From the NCBI RefSeq assembly GCF_027943255.1, contig NC_072892.1, forward strand, positions 21,723,792 through 21,787,791: a DNA stretch of 64,000 nt. The letters are read 5' to 3'. The notes under the pieces are model-generated. The model saw only the letters and a program-made list of their open reading frames with translations, searched no databases and was not told the origin of the DNA. Below, in pieces: positions 52,160 through 63,090 of this stretch. Within the stretch, counting starts at the first letter, position 1. The number at the start of each line of letters is the position of its first letter. This DNA is from Anastrepha obliqua (Eukaryota > Arthropoda > Insecta > Diptera > Tephritidae). A program made the position numbers and the translations under genes.

Positions 52160-54090
52160 TGTTTGTGAAAAATTGGTGGTCTAATGGTTGTGTATAATGG
52201 AAGCAAATCAATATCTTCATATATTCTAGATCTACCTCTTTTAGGTGAGAGGTCTAATACTTTGAATTTGAAATTGTCATCCAAGGAAGTTTTATAAAAC
52301 ATTTATTAGAAATCTGTTCCATTGCATTTTTAGCCAAGACACAGCTTCTCCATTGATGTTTTTCTTTCTATTATTAGTTGATTTTTTTTTTTGTCGAAAT
52401 GAAATCTTTCTGAGCCATTTGTACTACCTAAGATTGGTTTTTCTTTTTACATACTTCTATTAAATTATAATAATGCGCAGGTATGCATAAATAGTTCGAT
52501 TTTTTAATTTTAGTTTCTATCAAACCAAAATCACGATCATTTGACAAAAAAGAATGGCCGGATACCACAAATTTAGGGACAACTGTTTCAACATTATTAT
52601 CAGATGACTGAACAATTTAAGCTATGTTAATGTTTTGATTTTGTCCTGAGCAGGCATCGCTGTAAGCTACGACATGCTTTTGAGTGGTAATGTCCCGAAA
52701 GTGCTTTAAGACGCAGGACGCAACTTCCCGTGATCCTCTTGAGGCGATTGTTTCATCCCATGCACACATTTTAGCATTTTCATTGTGGAAATTATGAAAC
52801 CCTAAATTGTATACATACATGTTGCACTTATAATGAGCTACCGAAACCGACAGTTTTGGATGCGAAAGTGCTCTCTGTAGATCAAATGTAAATACGTAAT
52901 ATTCACTCGGGTTATCTTTTGGTTTTTGTATGCCATTTGTAAAACTTTTTCTAGCCTGTTCGGCACTGTTAAGATGTGAATCATGAATTTCCATAAGATG
53001 TCACTTCTCGTCGTCATAACTGGATGCTTCAAGTTTTTAGTTTTAGCGAATCACACTTTTGGCACGTGTCTTTACGAGGAGTTTGAAAATTTAAGTTGTA
53101 CTCCGTATTGAATATTTTCCTATAAGTCCTGTATTATTTTCATCACATTTTTTCACATACAGCTCATACATTTTTCATATATCTATGTGATGTGATCTCG
53201 TGTAATGGCTCTCACATGTTGGAAAGCTCAGGATATGCTCTTGTACCTCTTTAATTTTTTCCTCATCTGTTTTTCTAATATAGATGAACCAGCCATTTTG
53301 CCACGACCATCCGTTCCAGGTATTTTAGCATTTAAAACAAAGCTTCCGTTAGATATTTTGAAAGTATCAAAAAAAAAAAAAAACAATTTTGTAAACAGAA
53401 ACTTCTAAATTCCGTACATTTAGATGAAACTGAAAACTAAATTTTCTCATACATATATATATATATAATTGTGGTGTGCGTCTTGATGTTGCTCCACAAA
53501 TGGAGGGACCTACAGTTTCAAGCCGACTCCGAACGGCAGATATTTTTATGAGGAACTTTTTCATGACGGAAATACACTCGGAGGTTTGGCATTACCTGCC
53601 GAGGGGCGATCCCTATTACAAAAATGTTTTTTCTTAATTTTGGTGTTACGCCGAGGTTCGAACCTACGTTCTCTCTGTGAATTCCGAATGGTAGTCACGC
53701 ACCAACCTATTCGGCTACGGCGGCCGCCTCATATATCCTTCGTAATTTCTGGGTCGTCTTTGGAATAAACTCTGTTTTTCGAAACTTGCTAATTTACAAA
53801 AAGAATCAAAATTAGCTTTCTTGTTCATATCCGATTCCATTTATACATTTTTTGGAACAAAGGCAATCTTTATTTTCGAAAAGTTAACCTCTCACATGCT
53901 TAGACTTATTTGTGTTATATTCCTCTCCACTAATTCGCTTCATTTTTCTTAAATTTTGTGCATAATTACGTTGATTTCATGTCCTCTTTCTTGATTTAAT
54001 GTTGCTTTGTCCCATTTCTAAGAGTTCCGAATTCACTTTTACAGTACGAACTGATTCATCTGAAAACGATATTAGTCTTATTCGTTTCCA
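52160..54090 (-). pseudogene. Transposon-encoded DDE-like protein, decayed, split by SINE
   Basis: Minus-strand pieces fall in order: KKWKRIRLISFSDESV and MKRISGEEYNTN (54080-53900); after the SINE, KDTCKKCD-like coding near 53070. Then comes DSHLNSAEQARKSFTNGIQK, YYVFTFDLQRALSHPKLSVS, NMYVYNLGFHNFHNENAKMC, AWDETIASRGSREVASCVLK and VVAYSDACSGQNQNI (52994-52617). Then FVVSGHSFLSNDRDFG (near 52545). I recognise the wording (FDLQ..L..PKLSVS.AYYKR, WDE..ASRG, YSD.C.GQN, GHS.LPNDRDF) from a repetitive insect/cnidarian protein that looks like a transposase, but I cannot name its family with confidence. Stops and frameshifts throughout. Confidence 0.65.
53466..53728 (-). mobile_element. SINE inserted in the DDE-like pseudogene
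   Basis: TGGTGTGCGTCTTGATGTTG, ATGGAGGGACCTACAGTTTC and CGACTCCGAACGGCAGATAT lead to a complete tRNA-like head (GAATGGTAGTCACGCACCAA, CTATTCGGCTACGGCGGCCG). The 3' hairpin is missing and TA repeats (53453-53467) directly follow the body. Its head boxes are intact. Confidence 0.9.
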
Positions 54091-54463
54091 TTTCTTGGGA
54101 GCATTACTTATATTTCTTCGCCGTATATTGTCTACAATTAACTATAAATAGTATTTTAAAATTATTTTTTTATTAATTAGTTTAATTTAATTTTATTTTA
54201 TTTTGCTGGGATTTATTTTGGCAAATTTTGTTTATTAGTTTTTATTTATATCTTTGAATTTTTTTTTGTAACTATATTAGTAATGGATTTTTTTCATTTA
54301 TTTTCAGTATTTGATTTGCTTTTATTTTATTTTTTTATATCATTCAATGAAATTTTGCTCATTTTTTTTTTAATTTTTGGTTTTGTTTACAATTAATTAT
54401 TTTTTATTTTTATGTATAATATTATTATTTTTTTTAACTAATTGAGTTCACTTTTTCATAATA

Positions 54464-54843
54464 AAAGGTGGTTAAATTTCAACGGCCGATGTTGAATGTG
54501 AACCACACCTAAACGTCAACGACACCGTTGGACTTCTTTCTTTGGGGTTATTTGAAAGAAAAGGTGTACATCGATAAGCCAGCAATAATTCAAGAGCTGA
54601 AGGATGAGATAATTCGGCACATTAACAGCATAGAACCTCAATTATGCCTCAGCGTCATCGAAAATTTGGTTCATCGGATGGAGGTGTGCCGCCGAGGCCG
54701 CGGTGGCCATTTGGCCGATATTTTGTTGCATACGTAATAGAGCTAGACAAATATTATCATAATAAAGAGAAATGACAATAACTTCCTAAAAGAATTGTAT
54801 TTTATTCAAAATCAACACCGGCCGTTGAAACTTAACCACCCTT
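54464..54843 (+). mobile_element. DD41D mariner deletion derivative (380 bp)
   Basis: Ends AAAAGGTGGTTAAATTTCAA and TTGAAACTTAACCACCCTT, flanked by TA. The interior keeps only the C-terminal transposase part: DFFLWGYLKEKVYIDKPAII, ELKDEIIRHINSIEPQLCLS and RRGRGGHLADILLHT. This is near-identical to the end of the 61005 copy. It has lost the DNA-binding and most catalytic parts, so it can only move in trans. Confidence 0.92.
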
Positions 54844-54845
54844 TA

Positions 54846-56985
54846 TTTCAATTTTTTTTATTTAATAGATTTTGTGTTTTATTTTTTTTAATTATTTTGT
54901 ATTTTATTTAATTTGTTTTAATCACTTTTTTTATTTTTTTAATTTAATATAATTAATATATAATATATAATTTATACCATTATATTTTATATTATTTTTT
55001 TAGTTTATTTTTATTTCTTTGCTTCATTTAATTTCAATAAATTTATTTTATTTTATTTGATTCGATTAATTATATTACTATTAATTTTTTTCTATGTAAT
55101 TAATTTTTTTTAATTTTTTCTTTATTTTATTTAATTTTGTTTAATTTTATTTTAATAATTTTGTTTTTTATATTTTTCTATTTGGTTTTAGCTCTTTTTG
55201 TTTTTTATGTTATACTCTTTTATTTTTATTTTTTCATTTTTGATTTATTTATTTTATTTTATTTTAATAATTTTTTAATTTTTAATTTTTTTTTGTTATA
55301 TTCTTTTATTTTGTGTTTTGGTTGCACTTTTTTAATTTTATTTTTTTCATTTTTGGTTTATTCAATTTAATTTCAGTTCAGTTTATTTTATTGCATTTTA
55401 TACTTTCTTATTTGTGATTAATTTTCTTTAATTTAATTAAATTTTATTTATTTATTATATAATTTCTGAATTTCCAAACTTAATTGAGGTAGTCCCCTCA
55501 ATAGTAAATTAGTCCGCCCGAAGAGTTCATTACAGGCGTCAATACGATCGAATTCTGCACTGCAGGACTCAATTGATTTTCATTAAAAAATGTTTCGCAT
55601 TGCGTAAATGCATATTTCGCTTCAATTCACGTTGCTTGCAGCAGTTGGCTGCAAAAAAGTTTGCAACATTCTCCCATCCAATGCCGTAAAGTTCACTATT
55701 ACCCCAGTAACTGCATTAATTTTCATCCTTTGATGTGTGCATTTTACACTTGATTGCATTTTTGCGTAGCATCTGAAAAAATTTTGTGCTTAAATATGAA
55801 AAATGCATCAGAAATTGCACATTTATTTCTTTATTAATGTATGTGTGCATGCATATGCATGTAAATGTGTAACTGTGTGTTTTCGGTTTAAAATAAAATG
55901 TTTTTGACTCAAATTTATTTTTGTTGTAAATACTTGCAGCGTTGATTGCAGATTTTTATTCAGTTTGTTTCGGCGACTTGTTCAACTGTTCAACTGATAG
56001 TTATTGCTTTTTGTTGCAACCAAATATGAGTGCTTTTTCCACCAAAGTTTTTGCAACCCTGTACGGGTATGAAAGGAGAATTGTATAGTTACGGCAAACT
56101 TGATTTTCAATTCATACAACATAAATATGTACGCATGCAGGTAAGCATTAAACTTTTGTTCGACAAAGGCTTTGTAAAGTCTTTTCATTTAAAGCAACTC
56201 AAAATTGGCAGAAATATTATTTGAAGCTGTTTAAATAAAATTATAAGCCTTAACTGCTGAGTGGATGATTATTTAGCAGGAACAAATATTCCTTGAAGGG
56301 CTTTTCTCAGAATGAAATGACCAAAGCTGAGATGGTAAAAATAATATACTCGTATACTCGTACCTGCCACACAAAACTTAACCACTTACACTTCGTTGAA
56401 AAACTTATTTGTTTTTTACTTAATTTTGATAAATTTTTTATGAAAATAAGATTGATTCAGTTACATGGACCATACAAACAAAAGTTTCAAACTTTGTGTA
56501 AAAAAAATGTCTATCAAAATTTTACACTTTTTAGCTAAAATTTATAGAAACCTATTCCTCAAGTATGAAATTTTTGAGCTCATTAAATTTCGAAAACTGA
56601 AAATGCCTGAAAAATTGCGTTTTCGGTGGTGGGTGTTTTCTGAGGTAGAAAAAAGTAGAGCAATCGTCAAATGGAAAATATGCGCATGACCGCCAGCAAA
56701 ACAAGTTTTTTTAAAGCAATGAGATTTTTCACGCTTGCACTTTAAAAGGGCAAAATTGTATGGGCTATACAACTTCATACCCGAAATTTTGATTAAAAAG
56801 TTTAAAATTTCTTAAAATGTTTCCTTTTTTTAACTTGGACGTATTTTGAAACTTAGATTTATATGGTTTTTGTTCGAAAATGAATAATATTTCCTTAAAA
56901 ATTATTAAAATTAAGCCACCGACGCATTTAGACCTTGTCCCAGTGCTGCCCTGAATACCTTTTTGCACTTACTTTCCATCGACTT
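54846..56985. other. No gene seen; T-rich then unique-looking DNA
   Basis: 54846-55480 is almost pure T/A with TTTTATTT repeats, an extension of the similar stretch before 54460. After 55490 the composition is normal for fly spacer. Confidence 0.6.
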
Positions 56986-56989
56986 TCAC

Positions 56990-57540
56990 GTAATTTCCAT
57001 TGCTGCTCAAAGTGCAATCAGATTAAACGAGGTTGGCCTCTGGAGGTAATCTCTTAAGGGGCATAGTATCATTTTTGGGCAGTTAACGCCGCATTCCTCT
57101 GAACTTCATAGAGATCTCGCTATCTGCAAGCTGAAGTTTGAAGGTCGTACCAAGACAATCTTCGCAAGTAGGCAGGATTGGAGCACCGAATATGCACCGA
57201 AGCTTACAACTTTGTCTTCACTGACGGCTCCAAAATGGAATCGGAGGTTGGAGCAGGAAAGTCTAATTCAACCAACTTATCTATTTCCTTAAAATTGTCT
57301 AATACTGCTAGTATATTTCAGGCAAAAGCCTTTGCGATCCTGCAGGCATACAAAATGCTGAGGCGACATGAGAGCGAGGGAGATTTTAACATTTCTTCCG
57401 ATAGCCAAACCACGATCAAGTATCTAACGACGCCAGAGCGCAGATCCAAAATGGTTAACCTTTGCAAGGAGAAGATCAAATTTCCTAGATGTGTGCCTAA
57501 CATTTCTCTGATCTAGGCTCCAGCACATAGGCATATAGTA
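56990..57540 (+). pseudogene. LINE A-like fragment (RT end, RNase H)
   Basis: AAQSAIRLNEVGLWR at the start, LAICKLKFEGRTKTIFASRQ, then FTDGSKMESEVGAGKS (first RNase H block), ASIFQAKAFAILQAYKML (second block, with catalytic E replaced by K), NISSDSQTTIKYL and a stop at 57514. It follows LINE B residues 148-320. Confidence 0.85.
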
Positions 57541-57544
57541 ACTT

Positions 57545-57808
57545 GTATCTCGGTATAGATAACATTATCTGACTTCTTCCGGTATTTATAATAAATAGTT
57601 TTTATTATCATGAGAAATTTACTGTGATTACCAAACGCTTCCCAATGGAGTTTAGAGTCTTTGTCACATAGATTGCTCAAGTTTGTATTCCTTACTTTTC
57701 TTCTGGTATCCACTTTAGAGGCCTATTTCTCAGTGGCTTACAGTGGCATACAGTTCTCTTTGTCTGTGGGCCTTTATGTGCTCTTATAAAGCTCAGCTTC
57801 AAACGATA
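57545..57808. other. Spacer, no gene
   Basis: Short AT-rich spacer between LINE and mariner. Confidence 0.5.
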
Positions 57809-57810
57809 TA

Positions 57811-59109
57811 CAGGGTTGGCCATATTAAACTGACCCATTGAGTAACCCTATAACTTTTTACTGTAATTTCAGATCAGCTAATGACATACCGCGTTGGAAG
57901 CGTCAGTCGAAGGAGATTTATACCATGAAACAGTACACCCCAATAGAACGCGCTGAAATTGTTCAGCTGTACATTCAAAATTCCTTCTCGATTGTAAAAA
58001 CGCAACGTGCGTGGAGAAAAAAAAATAAAGTGAAAAGTGCGCCGTCAAAGAACGCAATCAAGCAAATGCACAAAAGATTTTTGTCTTCCGGCACTGTGGC
58101 TAATACCCGACGTCCAAATAAAAAGCGGCCAAGACGATCTAACGAAAATATCGCGGCCGTACGAGCCAGTATCGAGTCATCGCCGCGAACGTCAGGTAAT
58201 CGTCGTTCTGCTCAGTTGGACATCCCTCGGACCACTCTACGACGTATCATTCGTTTGGATTTGGGGATATTCCCGTACAAAATACAACTAAATCAACAAC
58301 TGTTGCCGGCCGATAAGCCTCGTCGCTTGGAATATGCCAATTTTGTCGTCCGAATGGCCCAAACTGATGAGGATTTTTGGCATCAAATCATTATGAGTGA
58401 TGAGGCCCATTTCTGCTTGAACGGAACCGTAAATAAGCAAAATTGCCGTTTCTACTGAAAACCCTCAAATTATTGAAGAGGTACCTCTCCACGACCAAAA
58501 AGTTACAGTCTGGTGTGGCATTTGCGCTGATATGGTCATTGGGCCGTTCTTCTTTGAAAATGGTCAACACCAACCATTGACCGTCAATCAAGAGCGTTAT
58601 CGGGCCATGATAACCGATTTTGTGATGCCGATTGTTCGTGAAAATGGTATGGAGCACTTCTGGTTTCAGCAAGATGGCGCACCACCACACCCAGCACGAA
58701 CCACCGTCAACTTATTGAAGACTTTGTTCCCTGGCCGTTTGATATCAAAAAGCGGCGATTTTGACTGGCCGCCACGATCACCGGATTTGACGCCACCGGA
58801 CTTTTTTCTTTGGGGCTATTTGAAATCTAAGGTTTACGTCAACAAGCCAAAGACACTAGGCGCTTAAGGCCAATATCCGACGGGAAATAGCAGCCATATC
58901 GGCCGAGACGCTGGCCAAAACTATGGAAAACGCCGAAAAACGGGCACATTACGCTATACGAGCTAAGGGCGACCACTTGCGCGATATCATATTCAAAAAG
59001 TGATGTAAACGAATCTCCTTGAACTAAATTAAATGTTTTTCACAATGAAACACAAAAAAATGTTTCTTTTTCCATAATCACATGGGTCAGTTTAATATGG
59101 CCAACCCTG
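57811..59109 (+). mobile_element. rosa-type DD41D mariner, full length
   Basis: Perfect 28-bp inverted ends starting CAGGGTTGGCCATATTAAAC are flanked by TA (57809-57810, 59110-59111). The element is 1299 bp and holds one transposase gene spanning nearly the whole interior. Its ends differ from the 30596 copy at about one third of positions, so these are two related subfamilies and one transposase may not serve both. Confidence 0.95.
57925..59002 (+). pseudogene. DD41D mariner transposase, two frameshifts
   Basis: Starts MKQYTPIERAEIVQLYIQNS (HTH), has PSKNAIKQMHKRFLSSGTVA and a second HTH with RRSAQLDIPRTTLRRIIRL. The catalytic core follows: IIMSDEAHFCLNG (first D), FQQDGAPPHPARTTVNLLKT (second D), SPDLTPPDFFLWGYLK (third D), with 41 residues between the last two. 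Frame is lost near 58456 (after KQNCRFY) and again near 58862 (after KPKTLG), each consistent with one missing base; otherwise it reads cleanly to the end. All three D residues are present. Confidence 0.92.
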
Positions 59110-59111
59110 TA

Positions 59112-59264
59112 CTTATGACCTTAAAACTAGTTGCTTTGCCATCATTTCTCCATATCCTGTATTGAAGAATGTGTAGTAAATGCGGTGTGATCCTCGTGTT
59201 TCTTTAAGTTTACGTTAGAGACAAACGCAGGCTGTAATTGCATTTCACACTTTCTTAACAGAAA
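59112..59264. other. Spacer, no gene
   Basis: Short unassigned sequence. Confidence 0.5.
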
Positions 59265-59705
59265 GACGACTTTATCAGATCCAAAACTCATGTGAATCAG
59301 CCTTACACGATCTTGTTAGCAAGATTGAAGCCGGACTGGAAGCTGACGAATACACAATGGGCGTGTTCGTGGACATTGAGGGGGCTTTTGATAATGCCAC
59401 TTTCGAAAGTGCAGAGGATTCTGGACAAAATCGATGACTGGTGCATAAGACAAGGTCTTTCCGTAAATCCGAACAAAACAACCATTGTCTTGTTTACGAA
59501 AAAATGGATATTGGATGGGCTCAGTCTTCCAACACTTCTAGGAAAATAATAAGAATATCTAGGAAAAATCTTGGATAAGAAGCTGACTTCGGAGACACAC
59601 GTTTTACTGAAGGTGAATCGCGCATTAAGCCGCAGAGCCTTTGGTAAAACTGGGGTCTGAAATCTGCTATGGTCCTATGGATATATCAATATCTTTCTCT
59701 GAAAC
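59265..59705 (+). pseudogene. LINE RT fragment with internal deletion
   Basis: The plus strand reads ESALHDLVSKIEAGLEADEY followed by TMGVFVDIEGAFDNATF (RT palm start). It then jumps to VQRILDKIDDWCIRQGLSVN and PNKTTIVLFTKKWILDG, KILDKKLTSETHV and WGLKSAMVLWIY. The catalytic YADD and the QG block between them are deleted near 59405. An in-frame double stop sits near 59549. R1/LOA-like wording (DIEGAFDN). Confidence 0.8.
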
Positions 59706-61000
59706 TTTTCTTCTTGCCTCCTTGACTATCTACCCTTTTTCCGGAGCTTTAAATACAATGGGCTTTTCAGCCTGAGTGTTTTAGGAGCAACGAAATCTCC
59801 TGGTGCTCCTTGGCTCGCCCTTTTCAAATATTAATTTTCAATTTCAGATCCAAACCATTTAAAGGGCGAGATCTGCAGCACCTAAGAGCCTCATCCTCTT
59901 GTTAAAATATTTGTGCCATGTACCTTTTGAGGCGCCTGCGCTTGCTGATTAAAGTAAAGAAATACTGAATTTCTCATTCTCACTTCCGCAGTCAGTTCAC
60001 ACATACCGTCAAGAGTTTTTAGTGAAAATGTCTTTATTATTATTATTTTTTTTTCTTTTTTTTTTCCAAATTTACACCTTTTCGCAAGTCTCCTTTTTTG
60101 GTAACTGCGTAGTTTTTTATACCTTTTCAGTGCACAATTTTAATTGGCATTCAACCACAAAGACACGAACACACGTATAATGAAAGAGAACGTGCATATG
60201 TATATATGACAATAACAAGAAAAACACTAAAATGTCCAGAGGACAAATTTTGCATACGTAAAAAGTTTCATATTTTTGTTTAACTTTAGTGCTCGACTTT
60301 ACTTTCACCCCTGGCATTACTTTCGACATCACTTTGTAGCTGAGAGTATGTGTCTATAGTAATATAAATACGTATGTATGTATGTAAGGTATGTTGCGGC
60401 TATAAGGTGTCAGCAACACAAAGACTACAAAGTCAAGTGTCGAAGCAAAGGCGTACATGCGGAAAGCGAAAGGACGCAAAACACGACCATCAAACATTAT
60501 AAGGGAAAACTGAGCCAATCAGAGCACAGAAAATGGCGTTGGTAGCGAAGGGGCAGAGGAAAATAACGCATTTAGAATGTAAGTGAAACATTAAAAATGC
60601 AGTTGCAGCATTTCAAAGCACGTTAAGTAATATTGAATGAAGAATAAAGTTAGTGAAACTATGCTGGCTGATTGCGAAGCGACATTCGACATGTCTATGA
60701 ATAAACTACCAAAAATAACTTCCAAAACTCGTACTCGTATTAATAAACAAATAAACAAATACGTATGCATTGCAGGAAGTTTTAAAGCTTCGGTCAAAAT
60801 TCATAGATATTCCATGAAATATGAAAAAGGCAGGCGCAAAATAATAAAAGTAGAAGCTTTGGTGAAAAATCGAAAACATGAAATCAAAATCCATAGAGGA
60901 GCAATTGATTTTTGCAACTAGGAAGTGAATAACACGTATTGGCATAAATCAAATGCAGGGTGGTCAAAATACAGGCATGCATCAATGGTCAGAATGGTAG
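59706..61000. other. No gene seen
   Basis: T-rich near 60030-60070 and unique-looking fly spacer otherwise. The lysine-rich frame at 60637-60921 has no recognisable domain. Confidence 0.55.
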
Positions 61001-61004
61001 CAGG

Positions 61005-61771
61005 AAATGGCAACAGTGAATGAACAATTTTCGAAGAAAATCATCTTCAGTGGTGAGGCACATTTTCACCTACGTGGATTTGTCAATAAGCAGAATTGCC
61101 GAATTTGGGCGAATGATAATCAAAGAGTGATTGCCGAAAAACCAATGCACCCACAAAAAGTGACTGTTTGGTGCGGTTTATGGGCCGGTGGCATCATTGG
61201 GCCGTATTTTTTCCAAAATGAGGCCTGTCAGGTAGTTACTGTGAACAGTGTTCGCTACTGTGAGATGATAACGAACTTTTTATGGCCCCAATTGGAAGAT
61301 ATGGATGTGGGCGATATGTGGTTTCAACAGGACGGTGCCACTTGTCATACAGCGAACGAAACAATGGCTCTTTTGCGTGAAAAATTTGATGGCCGAATAA
61401 TCTCACGTCGCGGCGATGTCAATTGGCCGCCAAGATCATGTGATTTGATACCGTTGGACTTCTTTTTTTGTGGTTATTTGAAAGAAAAGGTGTACGTCGA
61501 TAAGCCAGCAACAATTCAAGAGCTGAAGGATGAGATAATTCGGCACATTAACGGCATAGAACCTCAATTATGCCTCAGCGTCATCGAAAATTTGGACCAT
61601 CGGATGGAGGTGTGCCGCCGGGGCCGCGGCGACCATTTGGCCGATATTTTGTCTCATACGTAATTGAGCCATACTAATATTATCATAATAAAGAAAAATG
61701 ATAATAATTTCCTAAAAAAATTGTATTTTATTCAAAATCAACACTGGCCCTTAAAACTTCACCACCCTTTA
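61005..61771 (+). mobile_element. DD41D mariner, 5' truncated
   Basis: Right end CTTAAAACTTCACCACCCTT next to TA matches the MITE at 49638 and the 54464 copy, so it is the same family. The left end has no matching TIR; the sequence GGTGGTCAAAATACAG at 60960 could be a decayed one. The interior is one transposase frame. Confidence 0.88.
61007..61663 (+). CDS. DD41D mariner transposase, catalytic part, first D replaced by G
   Basis: A 218-codon frame without interruption. It begins with NEQFSKKIIFSGEAHFHLRG, where family members read FSDEAHF, so the first catalytic residue is G. It continues NRIWANDNQR-like sequence, KVTVWCGLWAGGIIGPYFF, FQQDGATCHTANETMALLRE (second D) and SCDLIPLDFFFCGYLKEK (third D), 41 residues apart. 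It ends RRGRGDHLADILSHT. The N-terminal DNA-binding domain is missing, so the product would be a non-binding, inactive transposase even if translated. The start codon is simply the first ATG in the surviving part. Confidence 0.85.
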   Translation: MATVNEQFSKKIIFSGEAHFHLRGFVNKQNCRIWANDNQRVIAEKPMHPQKVTVWCGLWAGGIIGPYFFQNEACQVVTVNSVRYCEMITNFLWPQLEDMDVGDMWFQQDGATCHTANETMALLREKFDGRIISRRGDVNWPPRSCDLIPLDFFFCGYLKEKVYVDKPATIQELKDEIIRHINGIEPQLCLSVIENLDHRMEVCRRGRGDHLADILSHT

Positions 61772-61774
61772 TAT

Positions 61775-61911
61775 AATTGGCGCGTACACCCTTTTTGGGT
61801 GTTTGGCCGAGCTCCTCCTCTTATTTGTGGTGTGCGTCCTGATGTTGTTTCACAAATGGAGGGACCTACAGTTTAAAGCCGACTCCGAACGGCAGATATT
61901 TTTATGAGGAG
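61775..61911 (-). mobile_element. SINE 3' part, inserted at the mariner end
   Basis: ATAATTGGCGCGTACACCCT starts it and the hairpin CACCCTTTTTGGGTG follows; then GCCGAGCTCCTCCTCTTATT, ATGGAGGGACCTACAGTTTA and CGACTCCGAACGGCAGATAT, stopping before the tRNA-like head. It abuts the TA at the right end of the mariner. Confidence 0.9.
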
Positions 61912-62264
61912 CAGAAAAATATTAAAAGATGTCTCTAGTAGAAAACACCAACAATGAAAGAGTCGAGCTGAACAGTTTTTCACAAACATGTTTTTGTTAG
62001 AAAAAGCTGGTCAGTGCTTTTGTGCTATGGAAGTGACGTTGTTTGATCGTAAACTTCTGAAATATCAAAATATCTAAAATTTTTATGTTAAAGAATACAT
62101 TCTTCAAAAAAAAAAAATACCAGTCTAACGGTTAGACGCGATAGAAGTGAAACCTTCCGTAAAACAAACTGAGAGAGAATAAGACGAAAGCAGCATTAGG
62201 AGCGGGATAATTATAGGTTCATTATAATATTGCTATAAAGTTCATATTTTATTTTCTTCATTTT
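61912..62264. other. Spacer, no gene
   Basis: A-rich spacer; nothing recognised. Confidence 0.5.
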
Positions 62265-62822
62265 ATTATTATTCATCCTCAATGTTTTCAATTTCAACAA
62301 ATGATACGAGTGGCTTATGATAGCTAAAATATGATACAAATGCTTTGGTTTCGATGTTGTCAACATATCTTTGAAATACCGCGTCAATTGTTGTTTTTGA
62401 TCGTGTCGTCGATTCAGTGCGATTGTTACACATTTTTTAATTGAATGTTGTATTGAGAAAGTCAATTAAAGGAACCGTTGTGCCCAATGCAAAATTAACG
62501 TTGAAATCGCCACTTAAAATCATTGGAACTTTATCGTAATCTTTTCTAAGTATCCGCGATACTTCTGGTGTATACTTTATTAAATTTTCGTGAATGAATT
62601 CCGTGATGCTATTTATTGATTTATTCGATGAAATATAAATTCCTACAATTAAAACTGTGTTTCCATTGCTCAATCTGGTTTCGCATGCGCATATTTCTCG
62701 CACTTTAGAGAGCTGAACAGACAGTGATTCTAGTTGCTGTGCATTCAGATCTATCTGTGGAGTTACAATACGAGCACCGTCATTTTGATTGTGGTATATT
62801 GCAACACCGCCTGCAATTCCGG
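62265..62822 (-). pseudogene. Helentron-type endonuclease domain fragment
   Basis: From 62820 the minus strand reads AGGVAIYHNQND, DLNAQQLESLSVQLSKVREI, NTVLIVGIYISSNKSINSIT, VPMILSGDFNVNFA and PLIDFLNTTFN. After a stop at 62443-62445 it continues STTRSKTTIDAVFQRY, IETKAFVSYFSYHKPLVSFV and a final stop near 62272. The SGDFNV and STTRSxTTIDAVF blocks, then the YFSYHKP block, are those of an endonuclease-exonuclease-phosphatase (APE-like) domain (G(D)FN, T..IDhhh, S.H.P). Fusion of such a domain to Rep-helicase proteins defines Helentrons. The Rep and helicase parts are not in the window. One nonsense codon apart, the domain reads through. Confidence 0.8.
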
Positions 62823-62922
62823 TAAATATTTAAAAATGAAAATATTTGCGAATATAAAAATACGGACGCAATACAGCACACGCGGTTGCTGTTATGAGCC
62901 TCGTAACGCGTATATTACACAG

Positions 62923-63090
62923 ACGTACTAACATACACACAAAAATTCGTAGGACGCTTGGTCTAAGCAAGCATTAGGTAGTGTAGTATAGGTATACATA
63001 ATACGTACTAGCATACATACAAACATACATACGTATGACGCTTGAACTAAACACCAAAGCAAGTAATAGGCAGTGTAGTATACATACTAC
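62923..63090. repeat. Imperfect tandem duplication, about 80-bp unit
   Basis: ACGTACTAACATACACACAA ... GACGCTTGGTCTAAGCAAGC ... AGGTAGTGTAGTATA is followed by ACGTACTAGCATACATACAA ... GACGCTTGAACTAAACACCA ... AGGCAGTGTAGTATA. Two copies only. Confidence 0.75.
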
